Source: Solimicrobium silvestre (lineage in GTDB: Bacteria > Pseudomonadota > Gammaproteobacteria > Burkholderiales > Burkholderiaceae_D). Taken from it: a stretch of DNA of 64,000 nucleotides. Positions 1 through 7,932 of this stretch are shown here, piece by piece; the first letter of the stretch is position 1; each line of letters starts with the position of its first letter. Under the pieces are notes generated by a model. That model ran no database searches. It saw only the letters and a program-made list of their open reading frames with translations, and was not told the origin of the DNA. Made by a program: the position numbers and the translations under genes. Location of the stretch: assembly GCF_002976435.1 (NCBI RefSeq), contig NZ_PUGF01000011.1:62001-126000 (forward strand). The letters run 5' to 3'.

Positions 1-70
1 AAGCTTTTGGGTTTTAGTTTTTAAGCTGAGCCGGATTGAAATCATCGGATCAAAAAACTAGTAAGAAATT

Positions 71-148
<78 letters not shown>

Positions 149-160
149 GAATTGAGTAGT

Positions 161-197
161 AAAAAAGGGGTTACGTTTATTCGTAACCCTTTTTTTT
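161..197 (+). terminator. Rho-independent terminator after the tRNA
   Basis: GGGTTACG and CGTAACCC form a hairpin with a short loop, preceded by six A and followed by eight T. It lies 13 bases after the encoded CCA end. The A and T tracts on both sides make it potentially bidirectional. Confidence 0.85.
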
Positions 198-586
198 ATT
201 TGAAACTTATGGAAGGCTCAACGAAGGTGCATCAGAGATTTAACTGTGCAAACGGTTAATGCATTGAATAAGATCGCGATAGGACAAATGCGATCAGTGA
301 TCGGTTTTAGCTTAGTCAAAAAGTTAGAAATCCAAATTCACAAATCCAAGAATAATCGACCCGGCAATCGGCCATTGCAAAATACAACAGAGTTGCAATT
401 AATTGTGATGTCTGCGGTCGTTCAAAATGCCTTAAATAGGGCATATCCAAAATTGCCAAGCTTCTATAAGCTTGCACCTCAGAATTATCATCAATTCAAC
501 TCGTTGTAGTTCAATTATAATTGTTAATGTTTTGCAACTTTCCGAAAAAATCGACTTTGCAAGTGAACAAGAACAGTTAGTTCGAT
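198..586. other. Intergenic stretch, no convincing gene
   Basis: An 87-codon frame opening with GTG at 246 runs to 509, but it has no clear ribosome binding site and no recognisable domain, so I do not call it. Two small inverted repeats are visible: CGATCA-G-TGATCG at 291-303 and CAAGCTT-CTAT-AAGCTTG at 457-474. The promoter of the following large gene must lie here, but no strong -35/-10 pair stands out. Confidence 0.4.
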
Positions 587-3319
587 ATGAACTTCATTTG
601 TTTCTCTTATATTGGCTTAAAAGTGAATTACATTAAAATAATAGCAATAGCTCTGATCTCAATCTTAATCGCAGTTGGAGGTACGCTTTTTTATCGCTCC
701 AAGTCATCGAATAACGCGATCATTCCGATGAATTCCTCGGCAAACGATGCTGCGCTTGAGAATAAATTCAAAGAAATATTGTCCAATTACCGAAAAATAA
801 TAGTTCTTGTCGCTGACGAAGACAAACTGTCAAAACCAGAACTGGATGCGAGCATAAGAATCGGCCAGGAAGTGTTTCATGAAAATCAGGAAAAAATCGC
901 TGAAGTGGAAAGAACTTTAGATTCGTTCGTGACCTCCACCCAGACTACCCGTTTTGAAACTACTAATCGCTTGCTTGATTATGTTGAGTCGGACAATACG
1001 CTGTTTGATGCTGATCGCCTTGCATTCAAAGATGTGCTTGCTTCATTGCAGACATCGGTGACAAAAGATACCTCGCTAACAGCAATTAAGATGCATAAGC
1101 GCATCTCAGAGGATCTGGAAGCGTTAAACGAAATTGAGCACAATTATGAAAAGGAAATGGGGCAAATATTTAGTCACTTTGAACAACGCGGAATCGTTCT
1201 GAAAAGAGAAAAATGGGATACCTATGTGGCTCATTTAAAGCAGTTGTATTCGCGGGAAAAGATACTCAAGGACTATGGAACAGTACTGCCAGCAGCCATA
1301 AAAACCGAACCTGTCGTTGGGGTGCCTGAAAACAGTAAACCGGAAGGAGAGATCTTCGGTAATAAGCTTCCGCCAAAAACGATCGTGTTAACATTCGATG
1401 ACGGGCCACATAAGCAATACACGGAAGAAATAGCCGCCATCCTGAAGCAGTATGATGCGCCGGCAGTTTTTTTTAACGTCGGTCAAAATTTAGGTTCAGT
1501 TGATGCCAATGGCACCGCAAAATTATCACCTGCTGCCAAGATTAGTCAAAAATTGCGTGACTCAGGCTACGTGATCGGTAATCACAGCTTTACTCATGCG
1601 CAGCTATCCAAATTAAGCGGCGATAACTTGCATGCCGAGATATTTAATACGGATGCGTTATTAAAGGCGATGGATGCTAACCGGTCTACTTTATTCCGCT
1701 TCCCATACGGTGCGCACAATCAGGAAGGCCTGCAAGCTCTTGAAAAAGCACATTTGAAATCGGTGATGTGGAACATCGATTCGCTGGACTGGGCTGATCC
1801 CGTCCCTAGTTCCATCGCAGACCGCGTGTTGAGAACTGTGGAAAAAGAAGGCCGTGGAATTATTCTATTCCATGACATTCACGACCGCGCAGTGAAGGCA
1901 TTGCCTATCGTGCTGGATCGTCTGGTGGCCGAAGGTTATCAGTTTGCCGGTTGGGATGGCAATGCATTTACTGTTGCAAAGAGCGATAAAGCACCGCAAG
2001 AAAAAGTTTCTGTCAGTTCGGGATATAGCAATTCCTGGGCAATTGTGATCGGTATAAATGATTATGCCAAATGGCCCAAGCTGCAATATGCAGTACAAGA
2101 TTCACAAGGGGTGCGTCAAATTTTGATTGAGAAACTGGGATTCCCTTCTGATCATGTGTTCTCGCTCCAAAACGGTGAAGCCACACGTAACGGAATACTT
2201 GCGATGTTCCATGATAGATTGGCTAATTCCAGTGTGCAAAAAGATGACAGGATTTTTGTTTTTTTTGCTGGACATGGAGCAACACGCAAGTTGAGTTCAG
2301 GACGCGATCTGGGGTATATCGTTCCAGTCGATTCTGATCCGAATGAATTTGCCGCAGACGCCATCCCCATGACGGAAATTCAAAATATTTCTGAAAGCTT
2401 AAATTCAAAACATGTGTTTTTTGTGATGGATGCCTGCTACAGCGGCCTGGGTTTAACGCGAGGCGGAGGTTCCTCCAACTATTTACGGGATAACGCCAAA
2501 CGGATCGGCAGACAAATGCTGACAGCTGGCGGAACTGATCAAATGGTTGCCGATGGAGGACCGAATGGGCATTCCGTATTCACATGGACATTGTTGCAGG
2601 GCCTGTCGGGTAAAGCAGATTTGAACGGTGATGGAATCATCACGGCAACCGAACTTGCTGCCTATGTTGCACCGGCAGTCTCGGCAGTTTCGCAACAAAC
2701 TCCGGCCTTCGGCAGCTTACCCGGATCCGAGGGAGGTGATTTTGTATTTGAACTGCCAGCGGAAACAGAATATATCAATACAGCTACCACACAACTTTCT
2801 AGTGATGCTATTGCACTTAACAGCAAGCTGGATTCAACCAGATCTGAACCAGTAATCGATGAGAAATCGATCAAAACCAAGTCCAATCCAGTAATCAAGG
2901 TAAAGGATTTACAGGGTACCGTTCAAACAATTGTGACACCGACAGCCGTGCCAGTTTCTGCTCGCCAGATGGCTCAGCATGCGAATGATCGTGGATTGCA
3001 GCTATACAAGGAAAAACAGTATGCGGAAGCAGAGTCTCAATTTACTGAAGCGTTGAAATTGCGTCCAGATTTTGCACTCGCTGCCAATAACCTCGGCTTT
3101 GTTTACTATAAGCAGGAAAAATATGTTGAGGCGGCACGTTGGTTTGAAAATACAATCAAAATCGATCCCTCCCGTGCCATTGCGTATCTCAATTTTGGTG
3201 ATGCGCAATTCCATGGCGGCGATAAGGACAAAGCTAGAAAAGGCTATCAGACATTTTTAGAGCTCAGTCCGAATTCACCGTCGGCTGGTTACGCAAAACA
3301 ACAGCTGGAAAAACTGTAA
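587..3319 (+). CDS. Membrane-anchored polysaccharide deacetylase / caspase-like peptidase / TPR fusion protein
   Basis: This 910-residue protein has an N-terminal membrane anchor (about 14-36) and a helical region to about 220. A NodB-type polysaccharide deacetylase domain covers about 255-470. It carries TFDDGP (269-274), the metal motif H333-x3-H337, RFPYG, and an LFHD motif. A caspase-like (peptidase C14) domain follows at about 480-700, with the His-Cys dyad H563 (FFAGHG) and C617 (DACYSG). Inside it sits an EF-hand-like loop, DLNGDGIITATE. TPR repeats occupy about 795-905. Known NodB domains de-N-acetylate cell-wall or exopolysaccharide sugars in the periplasm, and caspase homologues cleave after Lys/Arg or Asp. 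The combination is rare, and its substrate is unknown. The start is uncertain: the ribosome binding site is weak and a GTG at 623 is an alternative. Confidence 0.88.
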   Translation: MNFICFSYIGLKVNYIKIIAIALISILIAVGGTLFYRSKSSNNAIIPMNSSANDAALENKFKEILSNYRKIIVLVADEDKLSKPELDASIRIGQEVFHENQEKIAEVERTLDSFVTSTQTTRFETTNRLLDYVESDNTLFDADRLAFKDVLASLQTSVTKDTSLTAIKMHKRISEDLEALNEIEHNYEKEMGQIFSHFEQRGIVLKREKWDTYVAHLKQLYSREKILKDYGTVLPAAIKTEPVVGVPENSKPEGEIFGNKLPPKTIVLTFDDGPHKQYTEEIAAILKQYDAPAVFFNVGQNLGSVDANGTAKLSPAAKISQKLRDSGYVIGNHSFTHAQLSKLSGDNLHAEIFNTDALLKAMDANRSTLFRFPYGAHNQEGLQALEKAHLKSVMWNIDSLDWADPVPSSIADRVLRTVEKEGRGIILFHDIHDRAVKALPIVLDRLVAEGYQFAGWDGNAFTVAKSDKAPQEKVSVSSGYSNSWAIVIGINDYAKWPKLQYAVQDSQGVRQILIEKLGFPSDHVFSLQNGEATRNGILAMFHDRLANSSVQKDDRIFVFFAGHGATRKLSSGRDLGYIVPVDSDPNEFAADAIPMTEIQNISESLNSKHVFFVMDACYSGLGLTRGGGSSNYLRDNAKRIGRQMLTAGGTDQMVADGGPNGHSVFTWTLLQGLSGKADLNGDGIITATELAAYVAPAVSAVSQQTPAFGSLPGSEGGDFVFELPAETEYINTATTQLSSDAIALNSKLDSTRSEPVIDEKSIKTKSNPVIKVKDLQGTVQTIVTPTAVPVSARQMAQHANDRGLQLYKEKQYAEAESQFTEALKLRPDFALAANNLGFVYYKQEKYVEAARWFENTIKIDPSRAIAYLNFGDAQFHGGDKDKARKGYQTFLELSPNSPSAGYAKQQLEKL

Positions 3320-3333
3320 TAGGATAATTAATC

Positions 3334-3462
3334 ATGCCTATGCAGATTTTAATCGTTGAAGATGAGCCTGCCATTGCCGATACTTTGCTCTATGCGCTCA
3401 CGACCGACGGTTTTGTTGTCGAGTGGGTAATCACCGGTTTTAATGCTGCTGCGAAAAAATAA
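3334..3462 (+). pseudogene. Truncated response regulator (CreB/OmpR-type receiver N-terminus)
   Basis: The 42-codon frame reads MPMQILIVEDEPAIADTLLY at its start, the beta1-alpha1 segment of a CheY-like receiver. It includes the acidic pocket residues E-D and resembles CreB. A ribosome binding site (AGGA) lies 10 bases upstream. The frame stops after 42 residues, before the phosphoacceptor Asp, and no downstream continuation is visible in any frame. It is therefore the 5' stump of a lost regulator gene, 14 bases behind the caspase fusion gene with which it may once have been co-transcribed. The sensor kinase partner is absent. Confidence 0.7.
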
Positions 3463-3581
3463 TTGCAAAATTGCGCCAATTAAAATTTTCGATTGCCCGC
3501 TGTATTGCGAATTGCTGCCGGACACTTTTGAAGTGCAACAGGCGAGACCGTACAAGTCTGTTGCATCGGTACCTCATCGCC

Positions 3582-4213
3582 TCAAGGGTTGCCAATCCAA
3601 AAATCTTCTCTACCTAAGAGTGAAGCCTTCTTTGCGGGCTTCCCATCGATTATCGTGTCCTCCTCGGCAAGCAGCTCATCGAGTAGAATCCAAGTAAATC
3701 GGTCCCCGTTGAGCTCCTGCGGGTAGAGCATCAGAATAATATCCCGTTCACCGTCATCCTGCAGTTCGTTGAGAGCCCATTTTTTGAACGCTTCGTACTT
3801 CTTAAGCTCTTCAACTGTGAGGCCGAACTCGGTGATGTTGTTCGTCGCATGAAATTTGGCATCGACATAAACGAGGGACTCATTCTCATTTAATGAGAAC
3901 GCAAAGTCGGGCCGCTTCCCGCCACATTTCGAAAGGCTGATCGGCATGGTACCGGGGGTCTGAGGAAAATCAAAGTGGTCATATCCCTTATGGTCAAACC
4001 ATTCCCGTGCCCATCGCTCGCTCTCCCAGAATGCGAGTACCTGCTCGCGCAATATCGTCTGCCGTGGCACGTGAACGCGCCTGGCACTGCTCCTTCCGCA
4101 TTGGCGACCCTGACTTTGCAATGCGAGTAGACAAGTTGACCTCTCTCCGTGAAAATATAAACATCACATTCACATTTTTTCTCACTTCGAAAGGACACTC
4201 CGATTATGAGCAC
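3582..4213 (-). pseudogene. Frameshifted PD-(D/E)XK nuclease-like gene
   Basis: The 3' part (about 4090 down to 3582) encodes a coherent protein segment with RPDFAF followed by VYVDAKFH. This is the D...(D/E)xK arrangement of restriction-endonuclease-like folds. No ATG suits this frame, and its longest form needs a TTG at 4121. A second frame opening with GTG at 4213 (containing CDVYIFTERGQLVYSH) also looks protein-like and ends where the first becomes good. I infer one gene broken by a frameshift near 4060-4090. It is convergent with the response-regulator stump and overlaps the start of the DinB gene by 8 bases. Function is unknown. The alternative is a short intact gene with an unusual start. 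Confidence 0.45.
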
Positions 4214-4715
4214 CTTGACATTACTTCACACGCTTTTTGAGTATCAAGCTTGGGCGAATGGCGAGTTTTTAGAAAAAATGAAGAGCTTTGATGCGGAGCT
4301 GCACAATGATCGTCGGCACACTGCCATGCGTTTGATCAACCACACGTGCATAGTGAGTCAAATATTCGCGGCGCATCTCACCGGCGCAAACCACAATCTA
4401 ACTACCGACAATCCCATAGATACGCCATCGCTAGAAGATTTACGTGAAGCAGTGGCAGCATCAGATCGCTGGTACCTTACGTATTTGGAAAATCTGACGC
4501 CGGATCAACTATCCGAATCTATCCCGTTCGTATTTACCGATGGGGATAAAGGGTATATGTCGAGAGAAGAAATGCTGACCCATGTCGTCGTCCATCACGG
4601 TTACCACCGGGGCGAAGTCGGGCGCATCATGGGGCAAATTTCGCTCCCGATCCCTTGGGATACTTATGCCGTATATCTCCACCAGACCGAGCCTTTGCGC
4701 CGACTGAAAACATAG
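4206..4715 (+). CDS. DinB/YfiT-family putative metalloprotein
   Basis: The 169-residue protein has the DinB four-helix-bundle layout: an N-terminal FEYQAWANGEFLEK helix, a conserved His in the second helix (LINHTCIV), and a C-terminal HHGYHRGEVGRIM motif. The three His positions are typical of the metal site in this superfamily. Family members include thiol-dependent transferases, but most are uncharacterised, so the reaction is not assigned. AAGGA lies about 11 bases before the ATG. No operon partner: the upstream neighbour is the broken nuclease gene on the other strand, and a 377-base gap follows. Confidence 0.85.
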   Translation: MSTLTLLHTLFEYQAWANGEFLEKMKSFDAELHNDRRHTAMRLINHTCIVSQIFAAHLTGANHNLTTDNPIDTPSLEDLREAVAASDRWYLTYLENLTPDQLSESIPFVFTDGDKGYMSREEMLTHVVVHHGYHRGEVGRIMGQISLPIPWDTYAVYLHQTEPLRRLKT

Positions 4716-4957
4716 AGAACTACAAATAACTCGCCGCCACTCCTTAGAATAATTTCTTGGTCATTTTGCGAAAAGCCAACTACGTATCCTGCCGCATTAT
4801 CTCTGATTACATCCGTTCATCCACTTCCTGCAAGCCAAACATAGGTGCGCCATGCTGCATTAATCAGCTGGCCTATGTGTTCTAGCATTAATTCACGCTA
4901 AAACAGTGTTAAACAAGCCATTTAATTAAGTCCACCAACAAGTGATCTAGAAATTAT

Positions 4958-4977
4958 ACATCTAGTCATCTAGATGT
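4958..4977. promoter_or_regulatory. Perfect palindrome, candidate GntR/UTRA operator
   Basis: ACATCTAG and CTAGATGT form perfect 8-bp arms around a 4-bp spacer. A further half-like ATCTAG lies just upstream at 4945-4950. The site overlaps the first repeat of the Pho-box-like element and lies 116 bases before the AEP binding-protein gene. The GntR/UTRA regulator encoded at 12858-13610 is the natural candidate to bind it. That assignment is inference. Confidence 0.55.
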
Positions 4978-5007
4978 CATTGCTACGTCATATTCAAATC
5001 TTATGAT
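4974..5007 (+). promoter_or_regulatory. Candidate PhoB-dependent promoter of the AEP operon
   Basis: Two 7-base direct repeats, ATGTCAT (4974-4980) and ACGTCAT (4985-4991), are separated by 4 bases. They match the Pho-box consensus CTGTCAT-N4-CTGTCAT at 6/7 and 5/7 positions. A -10-like TATGAT follows at 5002-5007, 10 bases after the box, which is the spacing known for PhoB-activated promoters. No good -35 is present, as expected for such promoters. It would couple AEP use to phosphate starvation. Confidence 0.5.
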
Positions 5008-5092
5008 GCACTCCGTCGTAGATGATGTCATCAGTCGCGTCCGACACCCAATAACCGATACCACTTTGTAATTCATCTCTCAGGAGTTTTTC

Positions 5093-6121
5093 ATGCAGAT
5101 TCGCCATTCGTTTATGACCATCGCACTACTGCTGGCTACGTTTAGCCGTGTTGCAAGCGCCGAAAGCAATTTAACCGTCTACACCGCGTTAGAAGCCGAT
5201 CAGTTAAAGGCGTATCAAAGCCAGTTTGAAACGGAATATCCAGACATCAAAATCCGCTGGGTGCGTGATTCGACAGGTGTGATCACGGCTAAATTATTAG
5301 CAGAAAAAGCAGCGCCACAAGCCGATGTGGTGATGGGCGTTGCGGCGACTTCCTTATTAGTGCTGCAAAAAGAAGGCATGTTGCAAGCCTATGCGCCTAA
5401 AGGTGTCGAAAAACTGAGCAAGCAATATGTTGATAATCGTAATCCGCCAAGCTGGGTTGGGATGGACGTTTGGGGTGCCGCGATTTGCTTTAATACCGTC
5501 GAAGCTAACAAGCTTGGTTTAAAAAAACCGGAAAGCTGGAAAGACCTGTTGAAACCGGAATACAAGGGCAAAATCGTTATGCCTAATCCCGCATCAAGCG
5601 GAACAGGCTACTTTGATGTCAGCGCCTGGTTGCTGCAATTCGGTGACAAAGGCGGCTGGGATTACATGGATAAATTGCATGAAAATATCGCGCAATACAC
5701 TCACTCAGGTTCAAAGCCATGCAAGCAAGCCGCTTCTGGCGAATTCCCGATCGGTATTGCCTTTGAATATCGTGGCGCTAAGTTGAAAGAAAGTGGCGCA
5801 CCGATTGAGTTGGTATTTCCAAAAGAAGGACTGGGCTGGGATGTCGAAGCAACGGCAATTATGGCCGGTACAAAAAATCTGGATGCGGCACGCAAATTGG
5901 CTGACTGGTCTGCATCTAAATCCGGTAACGAACAGTTCGCTAAAAACTTTGCGATTGTTGCTTATCCAGGTGTAGCTAAAGCGAATCCACTTATCCCGGC
6001 AAATTATGAAGATATGTTGATCAAGCAGGATTTGAACTGGTCTGCATTAAATCGTGACCGTATTTTGGCGGAATGGACTAAACGTTACGATGGTAAATCC
6101 GAACCAAAACCGAAGCAATAA
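5093..6121 (+). CDS. phnS: 2-aminoethylphosphonate ABC transporter, periplasmic binding protein
   Basis: The protein has 342 residues with a Sec signal peptide (cleavage probably after VASA, residue 23). The mature region begins NLTVYTALEADQLKAYQSQF, the iron/thiamine-type extracellular binding-protein fold. It contains DVVMGVAATSLLVLQKEGML and MPNPASSGTGYFDVSAWL, typical of the AEP-binding subfamily. It delivers AEP to the ATPase and fused permease encoded downstream. It is the first gene of the phn cluster, has CAGGAG at a good distance, and lies behind a Pho-box-like promoter. The presence of PhnW and PhnX in the same cluster supports AEP as ligand. Confidence 0.9.
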   Translation: MQIRHSFMTIALLLATFSRVASAESNLTVYTALEADQLKAYQSQFETEYPDIKIRWVRDSTGVITAKLLAEKAAPQADVVMGVAATSLLVLQKEGMLQAYAPKGVEKLSKQYVDNRNPPSWVGMDVWGAAICFNTVEANKLGLKKPESWKDLLKPEYKGKIVMPNPASSGTGYFDVSAWLLQFGDKGGWDYMDKLHENIAQYTHSGSKPCKQAASGEFPIGIAFEYRGAKLKESGAPIELVFPKEGLGWDVEATAIMAGTKNLDAARKLADWSASKSGNEQFAKNFAIVAYPGVAKANPLIPANYEDMLIKQDLNWSALNRDRILAEWTKRYDGKSEPKPKQ

Positions 6122-6214
6122 TTTGATGAAAAAAGTAGTAAGTAAATCGCAGGCTGGGAAGCCGAATACCCGGCTTGCGACCAAATTTAAGATTAACTAA
6201 TACGACCATTTGTG

Positions 6215-6775
6215 ATGACTCTTTCCGTGCAACATATTACCGAACTGTTCAGTAACGCCGATACGCATTTGTATGGTGGTGAAGCAATCACGCACCAGCA
6301 ACATGCGTTGCAAACAGCGTGGATGGCGGAGCAGGCGAATGAGGATGATGCCCTGATTATTGCCTGTCTGTTGCACGATCTTGGTCATATGTTGTTTGGT
6401 CAGGGTGATGAATATTTGGCGTGTGGAATTGATGACCGGCACGAACAAAAAATAGTCCCATTTTTGTCTTTACTATTTCCCGCAGAAGTCCTTGAACCAA
6501 TCCGTTGGCATGTGGATGCTAAACGCTATCTTTGTTATGCCGACCCGTATTATCAGGCGGCTTTATCGGAGGCATCAAAGATGAGTATGGAATTGCAAGG
6601 CGGTGTGATGAATGAAGCTGATGCGCTGTGTTTTTTTAATCGTCGCTATGCACAAGCAGCGCTGGCTTTGCGTCGTTACGACGATGCAGCCAAAGTGCCC
6701 AATTTGGTGGTTCCAGAATTTACACATTATTTTCCGCGTCTGTTGGCATTGACAGAAAAGAAGTCGGCGCTATGA
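6215..6775 (+). CDS. PhnZ-like HD-domain diiron protein of phosphonate operons
   Basis: The 186-residue HD-domain protein has the ligand set of PhnZ, the mixed-valent diiron oxygenase that cleaves 1-hydroxy-AEP to glycine and phosphate. Visible residues are H30, H54-D55, H58, H76, H99, the phosphonate-binding K103, and the Y20/E23 pair that PhnZ uses in an induced fit. It is shorter than a typical catabolic PhnZ and belongs with the HDIG proteins that accompany AEP operons. Its usual partner, the alpha-ketoglutarate dioxygenase PhnY, is not in this window. I chose the ATG at 6215 over a GTG one codon earlier. Its stop overlaps the ATPase start (ATGA). Confidence 0.82.
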   Translation: MTLSVQHITELFSNADTHLYGGEAITHQQHALQTAWMAEQANEDDALIIACLLHDLGHMLFGQGDEYLACGIDDRHEQKIVPFLSLLFPAEVLEPIRWHVDAKRYLCYADPYYQAALSEASKMSMELQGGVMNEADALCFFNRRYAQAALALRRYDDAAKVPNLVVPEFTHYFPRLLALTEKKSAL

Positions 6776-7932
6776 AATTTGAAAACCATAACGTGTTTAA
6801 GAAGGCACAAGAAAACATGAACTTGAATGAAGCAATGGCCGATGAAAATAGGTGGCTCCGTATTCATTCCATCAACAAAAAATTTGATTCTTTTACAGCG
6901 TTGAATGACATCAATTTGCAGATTAAAAAAGGTGAATTCCTTTGTTTGTTAGGCCCTTCCGGCTGTGGGAAAACGACCTTGTTACGCATTATTGCGGGCT
7001 TGGAAGCGCAGGACAGCGGTGGCGTGATAATGAGCGGGCGCGAGATCGGCAATTTGCCGCCGGCCAAACGCAATTACGGCATCGTATTTCAATCGTATGC
7101 ACTATTTCCCAATTTAACGGTGAGTGCCAATGTGGGTTATGCGCTGAAATCAAACCGGGTAGAAAAAGCCAAGAGGGTAAGCGAGCTGCTGGATATGGTC
7201 GACTTAAATGGAACAGAACATCGTTATCCGGCGCAGTTATCCGGTGGCCAGCAACAACGCGTTGCCCTGGCGCGTGCGCTGGCAACATCGCCAAGTTTGT
7301 TATTGCTGGATGAGCCATTGTCGGCACTGGACGCCAAAGTGCGTGAAAAAGTGCGGCAGGAATTACGGCATTTACAGAAAAAATTAGGTGTGACCACCAT
7401 CATGGTGACGCACGATCAAGACGAGGCAATGGAAATTGCCGACACGATAGCGGTCATGAGTAATGGCCGGGTGGAGCAAGTCGGCACGCCGGAGCAAATC
7501 TATCGCGAACCGGCTTCGCGGTTTGTGGCTGAATTTGTAGGAAGCGCGAACTGGTTATCTGCGCAGTTAAGTTCAGACGGAAAAATAAGCCTGGCTGGTT
7601 TGCCACAAAAGGTGATGAATGAAAAGGCGCTCTCTAGCATGGTTAATGTGGAGAGTACAACTGAGGTGACGCTGTTTTGCCGACCAGAAAATGTACAGAT
7701 TGAGGCGCATTGGCAGGCTAATTCGCAAGCGATGATGGCGGAGGTGGAGCGCGTTGAATTCCATAGTGGTCAGCGCCGCGCCTGTTTATCGTTATGCGCT
7801 AATCGGGCGATTCGCATCTTGGCGGATGTTGGGCCAAATGATGCAGGTTATCCCTTGCTTGAAGTTGGTCGCCGCGTTCCTGTGACCTTACCTGCTCATT
7901 CCGTTCGTGTGTTCCACGGAGCGGAAAAATGA
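6772..7932 (+). CDS. phnT: 2-aminoethylphosphonate ABC transporter, ATP-binding protein
   Basis: The 386-residue cytoplasmic ATPase has Walker A GPSGCGKTT (about 60-68), Q-loop VFQSYALFPN, signature LSGGQQQRVALARAL (about 153), Walker B LLLLDEPLSALDAK and switch His in TMVTHDQDEAM. The C-terminal third is a TOBE-like regulatory domain, as in the PotA/FbpC group. The start overlaps the preceding stop as ATGA, and its own stop overlaps the permease start the same way, so translation is probably coupled. It drives AEP import with the neighbouring binding protein and permease. An internal ATG at 6817 is an alternative start. Confidence 0.9.
   Translation: MKFENHNVFKKAQENMNLNEAMADENRWLRIHSINKKFDSFTALNDINLQIKKGEFLCLLGPSGCGKTTLLRIIAGLEAQDSGGVIMSGREIGNLPPAKRNYGIVFQSYALFPNLTVSANVGYALKSNRVEKAKRVSELLDMVDLNGTEHRYPAQLSGGQQQRVALARALATSPSLLLLDEPLSALDAKVREKVRQELRHLQKKLGVTTIMVTHDQDEAMEIADTIAVMSNGRVEQVGTPEQIYREPASRFVAEFVGSANWLSAQLSSDGKISLAGLPQKVMNEKALSSMVNVESTTEVTLFCRPENVQIEAHWQANSQAMMAEVERVEFHSGQRRACLSLCANRAIRILADVGPNDAGYPLLEVGRRVPVTLPAHSVRVFHGAEK

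Larger units (their letters stand above)
4716..5092. other. Intergenic control region upstream of the AEP cluster
   Basis: No gene is visible. The right half holds the palindrome, Pho-box-like repeat and -10 element listed separately. A good ribosome binding site (CAGGAG) precedes the ATG at 5093. The left half (4716-4940) shows nothing recognisable. Confidence 0.6.

Noticed and set aside
246-509. 87-codon frame with GTG start after the tRNA
   Set aside because: There is no ribosome binding site or recognised domain, and it contains small inverted repeats. It could be a remnant, but support is too weak to call.
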